From Alphaproteobacteria bacterium (lineage in GTDB: Bacteria > Pseudomonadota > Alphaproteobacteria > ATCC43930 > CGMCC-115725), in assembly GCA_005884825.1 (NCBI GenBank), contig VAZT01000566.1, positions 1 through 5,098 of the forward strand: 5,098 nt of DNA, given 5' to 3'. This document shows positions 1-5,098 of this stretch, piece by piece; the stretch's first letter is position 1; the number at the start of each line of letters is the position of its first letter. The translations under genes and the position numbers were made by a program. The notes under the pieces were generated by a model. It made no database searches, was not told where the DNA came from, and worked only from the letters and a program-made list of their open reading frames with translations.

Positions 1-871
1 TCTTCGCCTGGCGAGCCCGCGGGCTCTGCCGCACCCATTCGAGCTCGCGTTCGAGGGTGCGGCGGTGCGCCGCTTCTTGGCGCCCTTCCTGTTCGAGCCG
101 CTGCTGCTTTTGGTCGAGCCATCCCGAATAATTGCCCTCGTACGGGATGCCGCGGCCGCGATCGAGCTCGAGGATCCAACCAGCCACCTCATCGAGAAAA
201 TAGCGGTCGTGAGTGACAGTCACGACGGTGCCGGGGTAGTCTTCCAGAAAGCGCTGCAGCCAGGCCACCGATTCGGCGTCGAGATGGTTGGTCGGCTCGT
301 CGAGCAGCAGCAGGTCGGGCCGCTGCAGCAGAAGCCGGCACAATGCCACCCGCCGCCGCTCGCCGCCCGACAGATTGGCGACCTCTGCATTGCCTGGCGG
401 ACAGCGCAGCGCGTCCATCGCGATCTCGACGGTGCGGTCGAGGTCCCAAGCGCCGGCCTGCTCGATTTTTTCCTGCAATTCGCCCTGTTCGGCGATCAGC
501 GCGTCCATCTCGGCTTCCGAGGGGTCCTCAGCAAAGCGCGCGCTGACCGCCTCGAAGCGGTCGAGCAGAGCCTTGGTCTCGGCGAGGCCCTCAACGACAT
601 TGCCGAATACGTCCTTCGATGCATCGAGCGCCGGTTCCTGCGGCAGATAGCCGACCCGCGCGCCCTCCGCCGCCCAAGCCTCGCCGGCAAACTCTCGTTC
701 GTCGCCAGCCATGATGCGCAGCAAGGTCGATTTGCCGGCTCCGTTCGGCCCCAGCACCCCGATCTTGGCCCCCGGCAAAAACGACAGCGAGATGTCCTTC
801 AGCACCTCGCGCCCGCCGGCGTAGGTCTTGTTCAAGCCCTTCATCACATAGATGTACTGGTGCGCCGCCAT
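1..871 (-). CDS. ettA: Energy-dependent translational throttle protein EttA (ABC-F ATPase), N-terminal half; gene runs off the left edge
   Basis: EttA is a soluble ABC-F ATPase that binds the ribosomal E site and gates the first steps of elongation according to ATP/ADP level. The window holds 290 codons; E. coli EttA has about 555. Visible in the translation are the EttA-type opening MAAHQYIYVMKGLNKTY, Walker A GPNGAGKST (residues 41-49), a GYLPQEP Q-loop region (about 74-80), the ABC signature LSGGE (167-171), Walker B with catalytic Glu (LLLLDE, 187-192), the ABC-F hallmark EPTNHLD, and the H-loop THDRYFLD with His221. Residues from about 240 enter the linker (P-site tRNA interaction) region, with the typical ELEWVRQSPRARQAK at the edge. 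The second ATPase domain lies outside. The start was chosen because MAAHQYIYVM matches family N-termini; only a weak GGA stands 6 nt upstream. It begins 24 bp after the monooxygenase stop, so cotranscription is possible, but the functions are unrelated. The family call is firm. Confidence 0.95.
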   Translation of the reverse strand, partial: MAAHQYIYVMKGLNKTYAGGREVLKDISLSFLPGAKIGVLGPNGAGKSTLLRIMAGDEREFAGEAWAAEGARVGYLPQEPALDASKDVFGNVVEGLAETKALLDRFEAVSARFAEDPSEAEMDALIAEQGELQEKIEQAGAWDLDRTVEIAMDALRCPPGNAEVANLSGGERRRVALCRLLLQRPDLLLLDEPTNHLDAESVAWLQRFLEDYPGTVVTVTHDRYFLDEVAGWILELDRGRGIPYEGNYSGWLDQKQQRLEQEGRQEAAHRRTLERELEWVRQSPRARQAK

Positions 872-895
872 CACAGATCCATTCGGTCTACTGGG

Positions 896-2107
896 CTAAT
901 ATTGGCCGCGCGGCTCGAGACCGAAGGCATGCTGGCCGTACATCGTGCCGACCGCGTCCCAATTGAGGCTGACATGGCGGGCGACGGCGTTGACGTCGCG
1001 CCAGGCGCGCTGCACCGGATTGCTGAGCATCAGGCCATAGCCGCCGGTCGAGGCGTTGAGCGCCTCCACGGCCTGCAGGGCGAGCTTGGTCGCATAAGCC
1101 TGGTTGCGGCGGCAACGGATGCGGTCGGCGACCGTGATCTCCTCGCCGGCGCGCAATTTTTCCATCGCGCTCTGCAGATCTGTCACCAGGATCATCTCCG
1201 CCGCCTCGATCGCGGCAGAGGCTTCCGCGACGCGCAATTGCACGGTGGCGAATTGGGCCATCGCAAGCCCGCCGCCGGCCAAGGCGCCGCGCGTCTCGCG
1301 CCCGGTCGTCATCGCCAGATAGGCCTCGAGCGCCCCCTTGGCGGCGCCGACCGCGGTTGAGGCCAGCATCGTGGCGCCGACCACCAGCAGTGGCAGGCGG
1401 TAGAGCGGGTTCTTGTGGTGCCGCGCGCCGGGCGTGCGGCCCGAGCGCGTATCGGCGAACAACAGCACGCGGTGCTGCGGCACAAAAGCCTCGTGCACGA
1501 TGATGTTTTTGCTGCCGGTCCCCGACAGTCCACAGACGAACCAATTGTCCTCGATCTCGACATCGCCGATCGGCAGCAGAAAAAACGCGCCCTCATGGGG
1601 CGGCGCACCACCCGGCGGCGTGATCAGGGCGCCGAGCCTGATCCAGCTCGAATGATCGCAACCGCTGGCGAACGACCACTTGCCGCTCAGCACGTAACCG
1701 CCCTCCGTCGGCATTGCCGCGCCAGTCGGGGCGAAACAGGCGCAAGTGAACGGGTCGTCCCCGCCGCCCCATAATTCGCGCTGGGTCTCGAGCGGGTAAT
1801 GACCGAACGAAATGCCGTTGGAGAGGGCGCCGTTGAGCGCCCATCCGGTCGACGCGCAAGCCGCCGATACCGCCAGCGCGATCTCGAGCGCCACCACGGC
1901 GTCGTATTCGAAGCCGCCGAACTCCTTTGGCCGGCAGGTCCGCAGCAGTTCCGCATCGCGGATCTTGCCGATTATGTGCGGCGCGATCGTCCGGTTGCGC
2001 TCGGTCTCTTCGGCCAACTCCCGGATCTCGGGCAGCATCGCCTTGGCGCGGGCGATCAGCTCCTCCGGGCCGGACGGTGCGACAAGGCGGACGGCGGCAC
2101 TCGTCAT
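896..2107 (-). CDS. Group D flavin-dependent monooxygenase, acyl-CoA dehydrogenase fold (HsaA/HpaH-C2-like oxygenase component)
   Basis: A complete 403-aa protein, the usual length for the oxygenase component of two-component flavin monooxygenases. These enzymes use reduced FMN or FAD from a separate reductase to hydroxylate aromatic or related substrates in the cytoplasm (HsaA in steroid degradation, HpaH-C2 on hydroxyphenylacetate, DszC on thiophenes). The fold order is visible: an N-terminal helical domain with LLRTCRPKEFGG (54-65) and ACASTGWALNG (83-93); a middle beta domain with SGKWSFASGCDHSSW (141-155), the family's Ser/His active-site segment; GLSGTGSKNIIVHEAFVP (193-210); and a C-terminal helical domain with DRIRCRRNQAYAT (328-340), VQRAWRDVNAVARHVSLNWD (365-384) and the closing GQHAFGLEP (391-399). 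The acyl-CoA dehydrogenase catalytic Glu motif is not evident, which favours a monooxygenase. A CGGAGAGG ribosome-binding site stands just upstream of the ATG. It diverges from the CoA-transferase gene and no reductase is present in the window. The substrate is unknown. Confidence 0.88.
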   Translation of the reverse strand: MTSAAVRLVAPSGPEELIARAKAMLPEIRELAEETERNRTIAPHIIGKIRDAELLRTCRPKEFGGFEYDAVVALEIALAVSAACASTGWALNGALSNGISFGHYPLETQRELWGGGDDPFTCACFAPTGAAMPTEGGYVLSGKWSFASGCDHSSWIRLGALITPPGGAPPHEGAFFLLPIGDVEIEDNWFVCGLSGTGSKNIIVHEAFVPQHRVLLFADTRSGRTPGARHHKNPLYRLPLLVVGATMLASTAVGAAKGALEAYLAMTTGRETRGALAGGGLAMAQFATVQLRVAEASAAIEAAEMILVTDLQSAMEKLRAGEEITVADRIRCRRNQAYATKLALQAVEALNASTGGYGLMLSNPVQRAWRDVNAVARHVSLNWDAVGTMYGQHAFGLEPRGQY

Positions 2108-2235
2108 GGGCCTCTCCGGGAGATCTCCTCGAGCGCGTTCAGGATGCCCTTGCTCAGAAATCGCGACAAGCGGAAACCCAGCCCGCGGGCATTTGGCGTT
2201 GACGGCGGCGCGAAGAAGGCTGACAGTCCGAACAT
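2104..2235 (-). CDS. Possible small protein (43 aa) overlapping the monooxygenase start; may be a gene remnant
   Basis: The minus strand has an open frame of 43 codons from an ATG at 2235, starting MFGLSAFFAPPSTPNARG and ending LNALEEISRRGP. Its TGA overlaps the monooxygenase ATG as ATGA, the arrangement of translationally coupled genes. A hand count gives G or C at 33 of 43 third positions, in keeping with coding but not decisive in such GC-rich DNA. The Shine-Dalgarno evidence is poor: an AGGA lies only 2 nt before the ATG. The frame stays open upstream to a TGA at 2301-2299 without another good start, so it could equally be the C-terminal tail of a lost gene. I recognise no family. Treat it as a candidate leader peptide or remnant. 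Confidence 0.3.
   Translation of the reverse strand: MFGLSAFFAPPSTPNARGLGFRLSRFLSKGILNALEEISRRGP
2111..2118 (-). promoter_or_regulatory. Ribosome-binding site of the monooxygenase gene
   Basis: Read on the minus strand this is CGGAGAGG, ending 3 nt before the ATG at 2107. It supports that start over internal ones. It lies inside the end of the 43-codon ORF, so translation of that ORF would run through it. Confidence 0.55.
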
Positions 2236-2344
2236 GATCCTGTTGCCAGGGTAAGGCCCGTAACCAGCTTTGAACCCGTCGCCCGATAGACCAAAGGATC
2301 AGGCAGCGCGCGGCGGGAACCGACTACGACCAGGAGGGAATCAT
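2236..2344. promoter_or_regulatory. Divergent intergenic region between the minus-strand and plus-strand units
   Basis: The two units are transcribed away from each other, so both promoters and any shared operator should lie in this stretch or within the 43-codon ORF (2104-2235). I see no convincing -35/-10 pair on either strand. The only dyad-like element is the weak GGTAAGGCCCGTAACC at 2250-2265, which matches in 5 of 8 arm positions and is suggestive at most. No regulator gene is present in the window. Confidence 0.35.
2333..2338 (+). promoter_or_regulatory. Ribosome-binding site of the CoA-transferase gene
   Basis: GGAGGG ends 6 nt before the ATG at 2345. This is a strong Shine-Dalgarno match at good spacing, and it fixes 2345 as the start. 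The same frame is open further upstream to a TTG at 2270, but that has no such site and would add residues unlike the family. Confidence 0.8.
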
Positions 2345-3468
2345 ATGCCTAACGACCCAACGCCCGGCGCCACCGACCAGGCCACCACGGCGCAACGCGG
2401 TGCCTTGCATGGTGTGAGGGTGGTGGACCTGACCCAATTCGAGGCAGGGACATCCTTGACCCAAACCTTGGCTTGGCTCGGCGCCGAGGTGATCAAGGTC
2501 GAGGAGCCGACCAAGGGCGAGCAGGGCCGTGGCGCCTCGACCGACAAAAAGGGCGTCGACTCGCATTATTTCATGCTGCTCAACGCCAACAAGCGCAGCG
2601 TCACCGCCAATCTCAAGACCGACAAGGGCCGCGCCCTGTTGCGCGGGCTGATCGAGAAAGCCGACGTCTTCGCCGAGAATTTCGCCCCTGGCGTCATCGA
2701 GCGGCTCGGCTTCGGCTACGATGTGGTGGTCGCCCGCTCAAGCCCGGCCCAACGATCGGCGACACCGGCACCGGGTTGCACGGCGCGATCGGCGTTCTCG
2801 CCGCGCTCTACCAACGCCAACTCACCGGCGAGGGCCAGCGTATCCAGCTGGCGATGCAGGAATGCGTCATCAATTACAGCCGCATCTCCTACGCCGCCCA
2901 GGCGCTGTGGGGCATAGCCGCGCCGCGCACGGGTAATCAGAGCATCATGGGCACCAACTCGCCGAGCGAGACCTATAAATGCAAAGGCGACGGTCCCAAC
3001 GATTATTGCTATATCTATACTTCACGGGCCAATCCCCAGCATTGGGAACGGCTTTTGAAGATTATGGGCCGCGAAGACCTGATCGGCGACCCCCGCTTCG
3101 ACAGCCCGCAAGAGCGGTTCAAGAACCGCCATTTGGTCGACGAGATGATCGCCGAGTGGACGATCCACCATGACAAGATGGAAGTCATGCAGCGGCTCGG
3201 CGAGCAGGGGATCCCAGCCGGCGCGATCATGGATACGATGGAGTTGTCGAACGATCCCGACCTCAACCGCCGGGAGATCTTCGTGACCGTCAAGCATCCG
3301 GTGCGCGGCGACTTCAAGATGCCGGGCTGGCCGGTCAAGATGAGCGGCTCCAAAGTGCCGATTACCGCCGCCCCGCTGCTCGGCGCAGACTCCGATGCGG
3401 TTTATGGCGAGTTGCTCGGCCTCTCGGCGCAAGAGCTCGCTGCACTGCGCGAGGAAAAGATCATCTAA
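2345..3468 (+). pseudogene. CaiB/BaiF (family III) CoA-transferase, formyl-CoA:oxalate CoA-transferase-like, broken by an internal deletion and frameshift
   Basis: Family III CoA-transferases move CoA between carboxylic acids through an Asp-linked anhydride. The gene starts at ATG 2345 and gives 128 well-matched residues: LHGVRVVDLTQFEAG, LAWLGAEVIKVEEP, HYFMLLNANKRSVTANLKT, ADVFAENFAPGVIERLGFGYD. Homology then jumps at about 2728 to another frame, GRPLKPGPTIGDTGTGLH, and continues 246 residues to the TAA at 3466: GVLAALYQRQLTGEGQRIQ, PNDYCYIYTSRANPQHWERL, EDLIGDPRF, the C-terminal LLGLSAQELAALREEKII. The catalytic Asp of GDTGTG (codon 2761-2763) is in the displaced part. Missing between GYDVV and GRPLKPG is the NPR-(I/V)-I-YA..KGFG..GPY...D...QA.GG segment, about 45-50 residues by comparison with FRC (428 aa). 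The frame change implies a loss of 3n+1 nt. Read from 2345 as it stands, translation ends at 2917 with an unrelated tail (about 191 aa). An assembly error is the main alternative to a true pseudogene. Confidence 0.85.
2720..2736 (+). other. Deletion/frameshift junction in the CoA-transferase gene
   Basis: Upstream the coding frame reads GAT GTG GTG (frame starting at 2720). Downstream the family reading needs GGT CGC CCG starting at 2728, one frame over. The two frames share the GTGGTGGTC run at 2723-2731, so the exact breakpoint cannot be placed, and a few bases of microhomology are possible. Without the intact parent sequence the lost length is known only as 3n+1 nt. Confidence 0.75.
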
Positions 3469-3475
3469 ATCCGCG

Positions 3476-3527
3476 CCCTCTCCGCCGGTTTGGGGAGACC
3501 CTCTCCGCCCGCAAAGGGCGGAGAGGG
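3476..3527 (+). repeat. Perfect 12-bp inverted repeat (REP-like hairpin) with an extra 11-bp copy of its left arm
   Basis: CCCTCTCCGCCC (3499-3510) and GGGCGGAGAGGG (3516-3527) are exact reverse complements around a 5-nt loop, GCAAA. An 11-bp copy of the left arm, CCCTCTCCGCC, also stands at 3476-3486, so the right arm could pair with either. No T-run follows, so a simple intrinsic terminator is unlikely. Such CTC-rich palindromes are common intergenic repeats in alphaproteobacteria. In RNA the structure would form 6 nt before the next gene's Shine-Dalgarno, where it could stabilise message ends or modulate translation; that role is inferred. Confidence 0.75.
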
Positions 3528-3533
3528 AGTTTC

Positions 3534-3540
3534 GGGAGGG
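3534..3540 (+). promoter_or_regulatory. Ribosome-binding site of the SMP-30 family gene
   Basis: GGGAGGG ends 8 nt before the ATG at 3549. It supports this start over the downstream in-frame ATG at codon 11 and lies close behind the 3499-3527 hairpin. Confidence 0.7.
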
Positions 3541-3548
3541 ACAATCGG

Positions 3549-4763
3549 ATGAACACAAATACGGCCCCCGCATTGGGGATGGCGACGCCGCTTGCGCCGA
3601 CACCGCGGTGGCAATCCGCCGAAAGCTATCCGGACCCTGCCATCCACACGCTCGACCCGCGCTTCGACGACATCAAGCCGCCATTCAATGCGGCGGTCGA
3701 GCGTCTGGCGACAGGGTTTCGGTGGGCCGAAGGCCCGGTGTGGTTCGGCGACGGCCGTTACCTGTTATGGAGCGACATCCCGAACAATCGGATCATGCGC
3801 TGGGACGAGGAAACCGGCGCGGCGAACGTCTATCGCAAGCCCTCCAACCACGCCAACGGCAATACCCGCGACCGCCAGGGGCGGCTCGTCACCTGCGAGC
3901 ACGAGGGGCGCCGGGTCACCCGCACCGAGTATGACGGCTCGATCACCGTCCTTCTCGACCGGTTTGAGGGCAAGCGGCTCAACTCGCCGAACGACGTGGT
4001 CGTCAAATCGGACGGGTCAGTCTGGTTCACCGATCCGCCCTTCGGGATTCTCGGCAATTACGAGGGCGAGCAGGCGGCCCCGGAGTTGCCGACCAACGTC
4101 TATCGCGTGGACGGCAGGACCGCCGCCGCCACGGTCGTAACCGGCGACATCAACGGGCCCAACGGTCTTTGCTTTTCGCCCGACGAGGGCAAGCTCTACA
4201 ACTCGCCGAACGACGTGGTCGTCAAATCGGACGGGTCAGTCTGGTTCACCGATCCGCCCTTCGGGATTCTCGGCAATTACGAGGGCGAGCAGGCGGCCCC
4301 GGAGTTGCCGACCAACGTCTATCGCGTGGACGGCAGGACCGCCGCCGCCACGGTCGTAACCGGCGACATCAACGGGCCCAACGGTCTTTGCTTTTCGCCC
4401 GACGAGGGCAAGCTCTACATCGTCGAGTCGCGCGCCAGGCCGCGTCTCATCAGCGTTTTCGACGTGGTCGACGACGGCACCAGGCTCGCCAATAGGCGCC
4501 TCTTCATCAACGCAGGCGAGGGAACACCCGACGGCTTCCGCTGCGATGTCGAAGGCAATCTGTGGTGCGGCTGGGGCATGATTCCGGGCCTCAACGGCGT
4601 CGCCGTCTTTGCCCCCGACGCGACGATGATAGGCCATATCACACTGCCCGAGCGCTGCGCGAATCTGTGCTTTGGCGGGCGCAAGCGAAACCGCTTGTTC
4701 ATGGCGGCCAGCCAATCGCTCTATTCGGTTTATGTGAACACACAGGGAGCCGTTGGCGGCTGA
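3549..4763 (+). CDS. SMP-30/gluconolactonase/LRE family beta-propeller hydrolase with an internal 73-codon tandem duplication
   Basis: Proteins of this family are six-bladed beta-propellers that hydrolyse lactones or related esters with one divalent metal. The N-terminus has ERLATGFRWAEGPVWFGDG (51-69), where Glu61 matches the first metal ligand. NSPNDVVVKSDGSVWFTDPP and INGPNGLCFSPDEGKLY hold the two Asn ligand positions (equivalent to human SMP30 Asn103 and Asn154). GTPDGFRCDVEGNLW carries Asp328 (equivalent to Asp204). The end, CANLCFGGRKRNRLFMAASQSLYSVYV, is the typical last blade. Residues 145-217 and 218-290 are identical, so the protein is 404 aa; without the repeat it would be 331, close to the usual family size. 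The frame is intact throughout. No signal peptide is evident, so it is probably cytoplasmic. It follows the CoA-transferase by 80 bp on the same strand, suggesting one catabolic operon. Whether the enlarged propeller folds is doubtful. The family call is firm; the substrate is unknown. Confidence 0.9.
   Translation: MNTNTAPALGMATPLAPTPRWQSAESYPDPAIHTLDPRFDDIKPPFNAAVERLATGFRWAEGPVWFGDGRYLLWSDIPNNRIMRWDEETGAANVYRKPSNHANGNTRDRQGRLVTCEHEGRRVTRTEYDGSITVLLDRFEGKRLNSPNDVVVKSDGSVWFTDPPFGILGNYEGEQAAPELPTNVYRVDGRTAAATVVTGDINGPNGLCFSPDEGKLYNSPNDVVVKSDGSVWFTDPPFGILGNYEGEQAAPELPTNVYRVDGRTAAATVVTGDINGPNGLCFSPDEGKLYIVESRARPRLISVFDVVDDGTRLANRRLFINAGEGTPDGFRCDVEGNLWCGWGMIPGLNGVAVFAPDATMIGHITLPERCANLCFGGRKRNRLFMAASQSLYSVYVNTQGAVGG
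3980..4419 (+). repeat. Perfect 219-bp tandem direct duplication inside the SMP-30 gene
   Basis: The stretch 3981-4199 is repeated at 4200-4418 with no mismatch that I can find by direct comparison. Including shared edge bases, 3980-4200 equals 4199-4419, so the junction carries a 2-bp CA microhomology (flanks GCTCAA on the left and CTACAT on the right). The period of 219 is 73 codons, which keeps the frame. Identity extends to all third codon positions, so the event is very recent or an artefact. Confidence 0.95.
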
Positions 4764-4821
4764 GCGGTGTTTGGTCTGGCGCGATCGGCGATTTCATCTT
4801 AACCTGCTGCGTTCAACTGCG

Positions 4822-4826
4822 GGAGG
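4822..4826 (+). promoter_or_regulatory. Ribosome-binding site of the lipoprotein gene
   Basis: GGAGG ends 5 nt before the ATG at 4832, which fixes the start directly ahead of the signal peptide. In the 68 bp between the preceding stop and this ATG I see no clear promoter or terminator. Confidence 0.7.
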
Positions 4827-4831
4827 AACAG

Positions 4832-5098
4832 ATGAAGCGCTTTTTTCTGGTCTGCTCGTTGATCGCGATCGCCGCGTGCGCCCAGCAGTCTCCGCCGCCG
4901 CCCGTCGCCACGAATCCTCCACCCCCGCCCCCTCCTCCACCGCCGCCGATGACCTATACCGTGTATTTCGACTACAACAGCTCGCAGCTGGGGCCAGCCG
5001 GGAAGGAGGTCGTCAGGTTCGCGGCAGATGATTACAAGGCACGACCACCCGGATCTGTTCAGGTCACCGGGTACACCGATCCGTCGGGCTCCGCCGGA
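4832..5098 (+). CDS. OmpA-domain outer-membrane lipoprotein, N-terminal part; gene runs off the right edge
   Basis: The window holds 89 codons of a predicted lipoprotein. MKRFFLVCSLIAIAAC is a short type II signal peptide with lipobox IAAC; Cys16 would be lipidated. The next residue is Ala, not Asp, which predicts transfer to the outer membrane. A proline linker follows: four Pro at 21-24 and eleven in a row at 29-39. An OmpA-like peptidoglycan-binding domain then begins with TYTVYFDYNSSQL (41-53) and reaches VTGYTDPSG (78-86), where Asp83 matches the diaminopimelate-binding Asp of the family. The conserved Arg helix lies beyond the edge. Pal-like proteins of this kind tether the outer membrane to the cell wall. 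The 68-bp gap and unrelated role suggest its own transcription unit after the SMP-30 gene. The reading frame differs from the other open frame across this region, and the signal peptide plus ribosome-binding site make this the real one. Confidence 0.88.
   Translation, partial: MKRFFLVCSLIAIAACAQQSPPPPVATNPPPPPPPPPPPMTYTVYFDYNSSQLGPAGKEVVRFAADDYKARPPGSVQVTGYTDPSGSAG

Noticed and set aside
65..1360. Long 431-codon plus-strand open frame
   Set aside because: It lies antisense to both ettA and the monooxygenase, crosses their boundary, and shows no recognisable motifs. It is a by-product of high GC content and biased codon use on the opposite strand.
1799..2254. Plus-strand open frames antisense to the start of the monooxygenase and running into the intergenic region
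   Set aside because: They lie opposite a well-supported gene, have no ribosome-binding site, and resemble no family.
2473..2727. Upstream part of the plus-strand frame that carries the C-terminal half of the CoA-transferase
   Set aside because: In this stretch the frame gives Arg/Gln-rich sequence unlike any transferase, while the neighbouring frame encodes the conserved N-terminus. Only the part from about 2728 is genuine, so this is not an independent gene start.
3022..3603. 193-codon minus-strand open frame across the end of the CoA-transferase gene
   Set aside because: It is antisense to conserved transferase sequence, crosses the hairpin, and has no family features.
3980..4419. Reading the 219-bp repeats as an insertion sequence or CRISPR-like array
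   Set aside because: There are only two adjoining units without spacers, terminal inverted repeats or a transposase, and both encode ordinary SMP-30 sequence in frame.
4236..4715. 159-codon minus-strand open frame opposite the SMP-30 gene
   Set aside because: It mirrors conserved propeller sequence on the other strand and partly arises from the duplicated block.
4748..4761. Small AGCCG-TTGG-CGGCT hairpin at the SMP-30 stop codon as a terminator
   Set aside because: The stem is only 5 bp and no T-run follows, so it is too weak to call in GC-rich sequence.
4753..5031. Plus-strand 92-codon frame overlapping the end of the SMP-30 gene and the lipoprotein
   Set aside because: It has no ribosome-binding site and an Arg-rich sequence. 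The other frame from 4832 has a good ribosome-binding site, a lipobox and an OmpA domain.

Overview
This window reads as high-GC bacterial DNA, most likely from an alphaproteobacterium (Rhizobiales-like). The basis is the EttA N-terminus, the style of the CoA-transferase and SMP-30 proteins, and a GC-rich REP-like palindrome between genes. The placement is an inference from remembered family patterns, not from a search.

Layout. Minus strand, reading right to left: a possible 43-codon leader or remnant ORF (2235-2104) overlaps by ATGA the start of a 403-aa group D flavin-dependent monooxygenase of the HsaA/HpaH-C2 type (2107-896). After 24 bp comes the 5' half of ettA, an ABC-F translation factor that runs off the left edge (871-1). 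Plus strand, diverging from about 2240: a CaiB/BaiF-type CoA-transferase gene (2345-3468), an 80-bp gap with a perfect 12-bp hairpin, an SMP-30/gluconolactonase-type beta-propeller gene (3549-4763), and the start of an OmpA-domain lipoprotein (4832 to the right edge).

Two of the plus-strand genes are structurally abnormal. The CoA-transferase has lost an internal block, which I estimate at about 45-50 codons from family layout. The loss is not a multiple of three, so the C-terminal two thirds, with the catalytic Asp, lies in a different frame. The neighbouring SMP-30 gene carries a perfect 219-bp (73-codon) in-frame tandem duplication, which makes it 404 aa instead of about 331 and doubles two of the four expected metal-ligand motifs. 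Such opposite lesions within 1.5 kb point either to very recent rearrangement of a decaying catabolic operon or to assembly errors. Raw reads would settle which.

Function. The divergent monooxygenase and the CoA-transferase/lactonase pair look like a small catabolic locus: ring or C-H hydroxylation, CoA activation by transfer, and lactone hydrolysis. No substrate can be assigned and no flavin reductase partner is visible. ettA and the OmpA-like lipoprotein are housekeeping or envelope genes that flank it. I found no CRISPR array, tRNA, rRNA, insertion sequence or clearly new defence or mobile system here.
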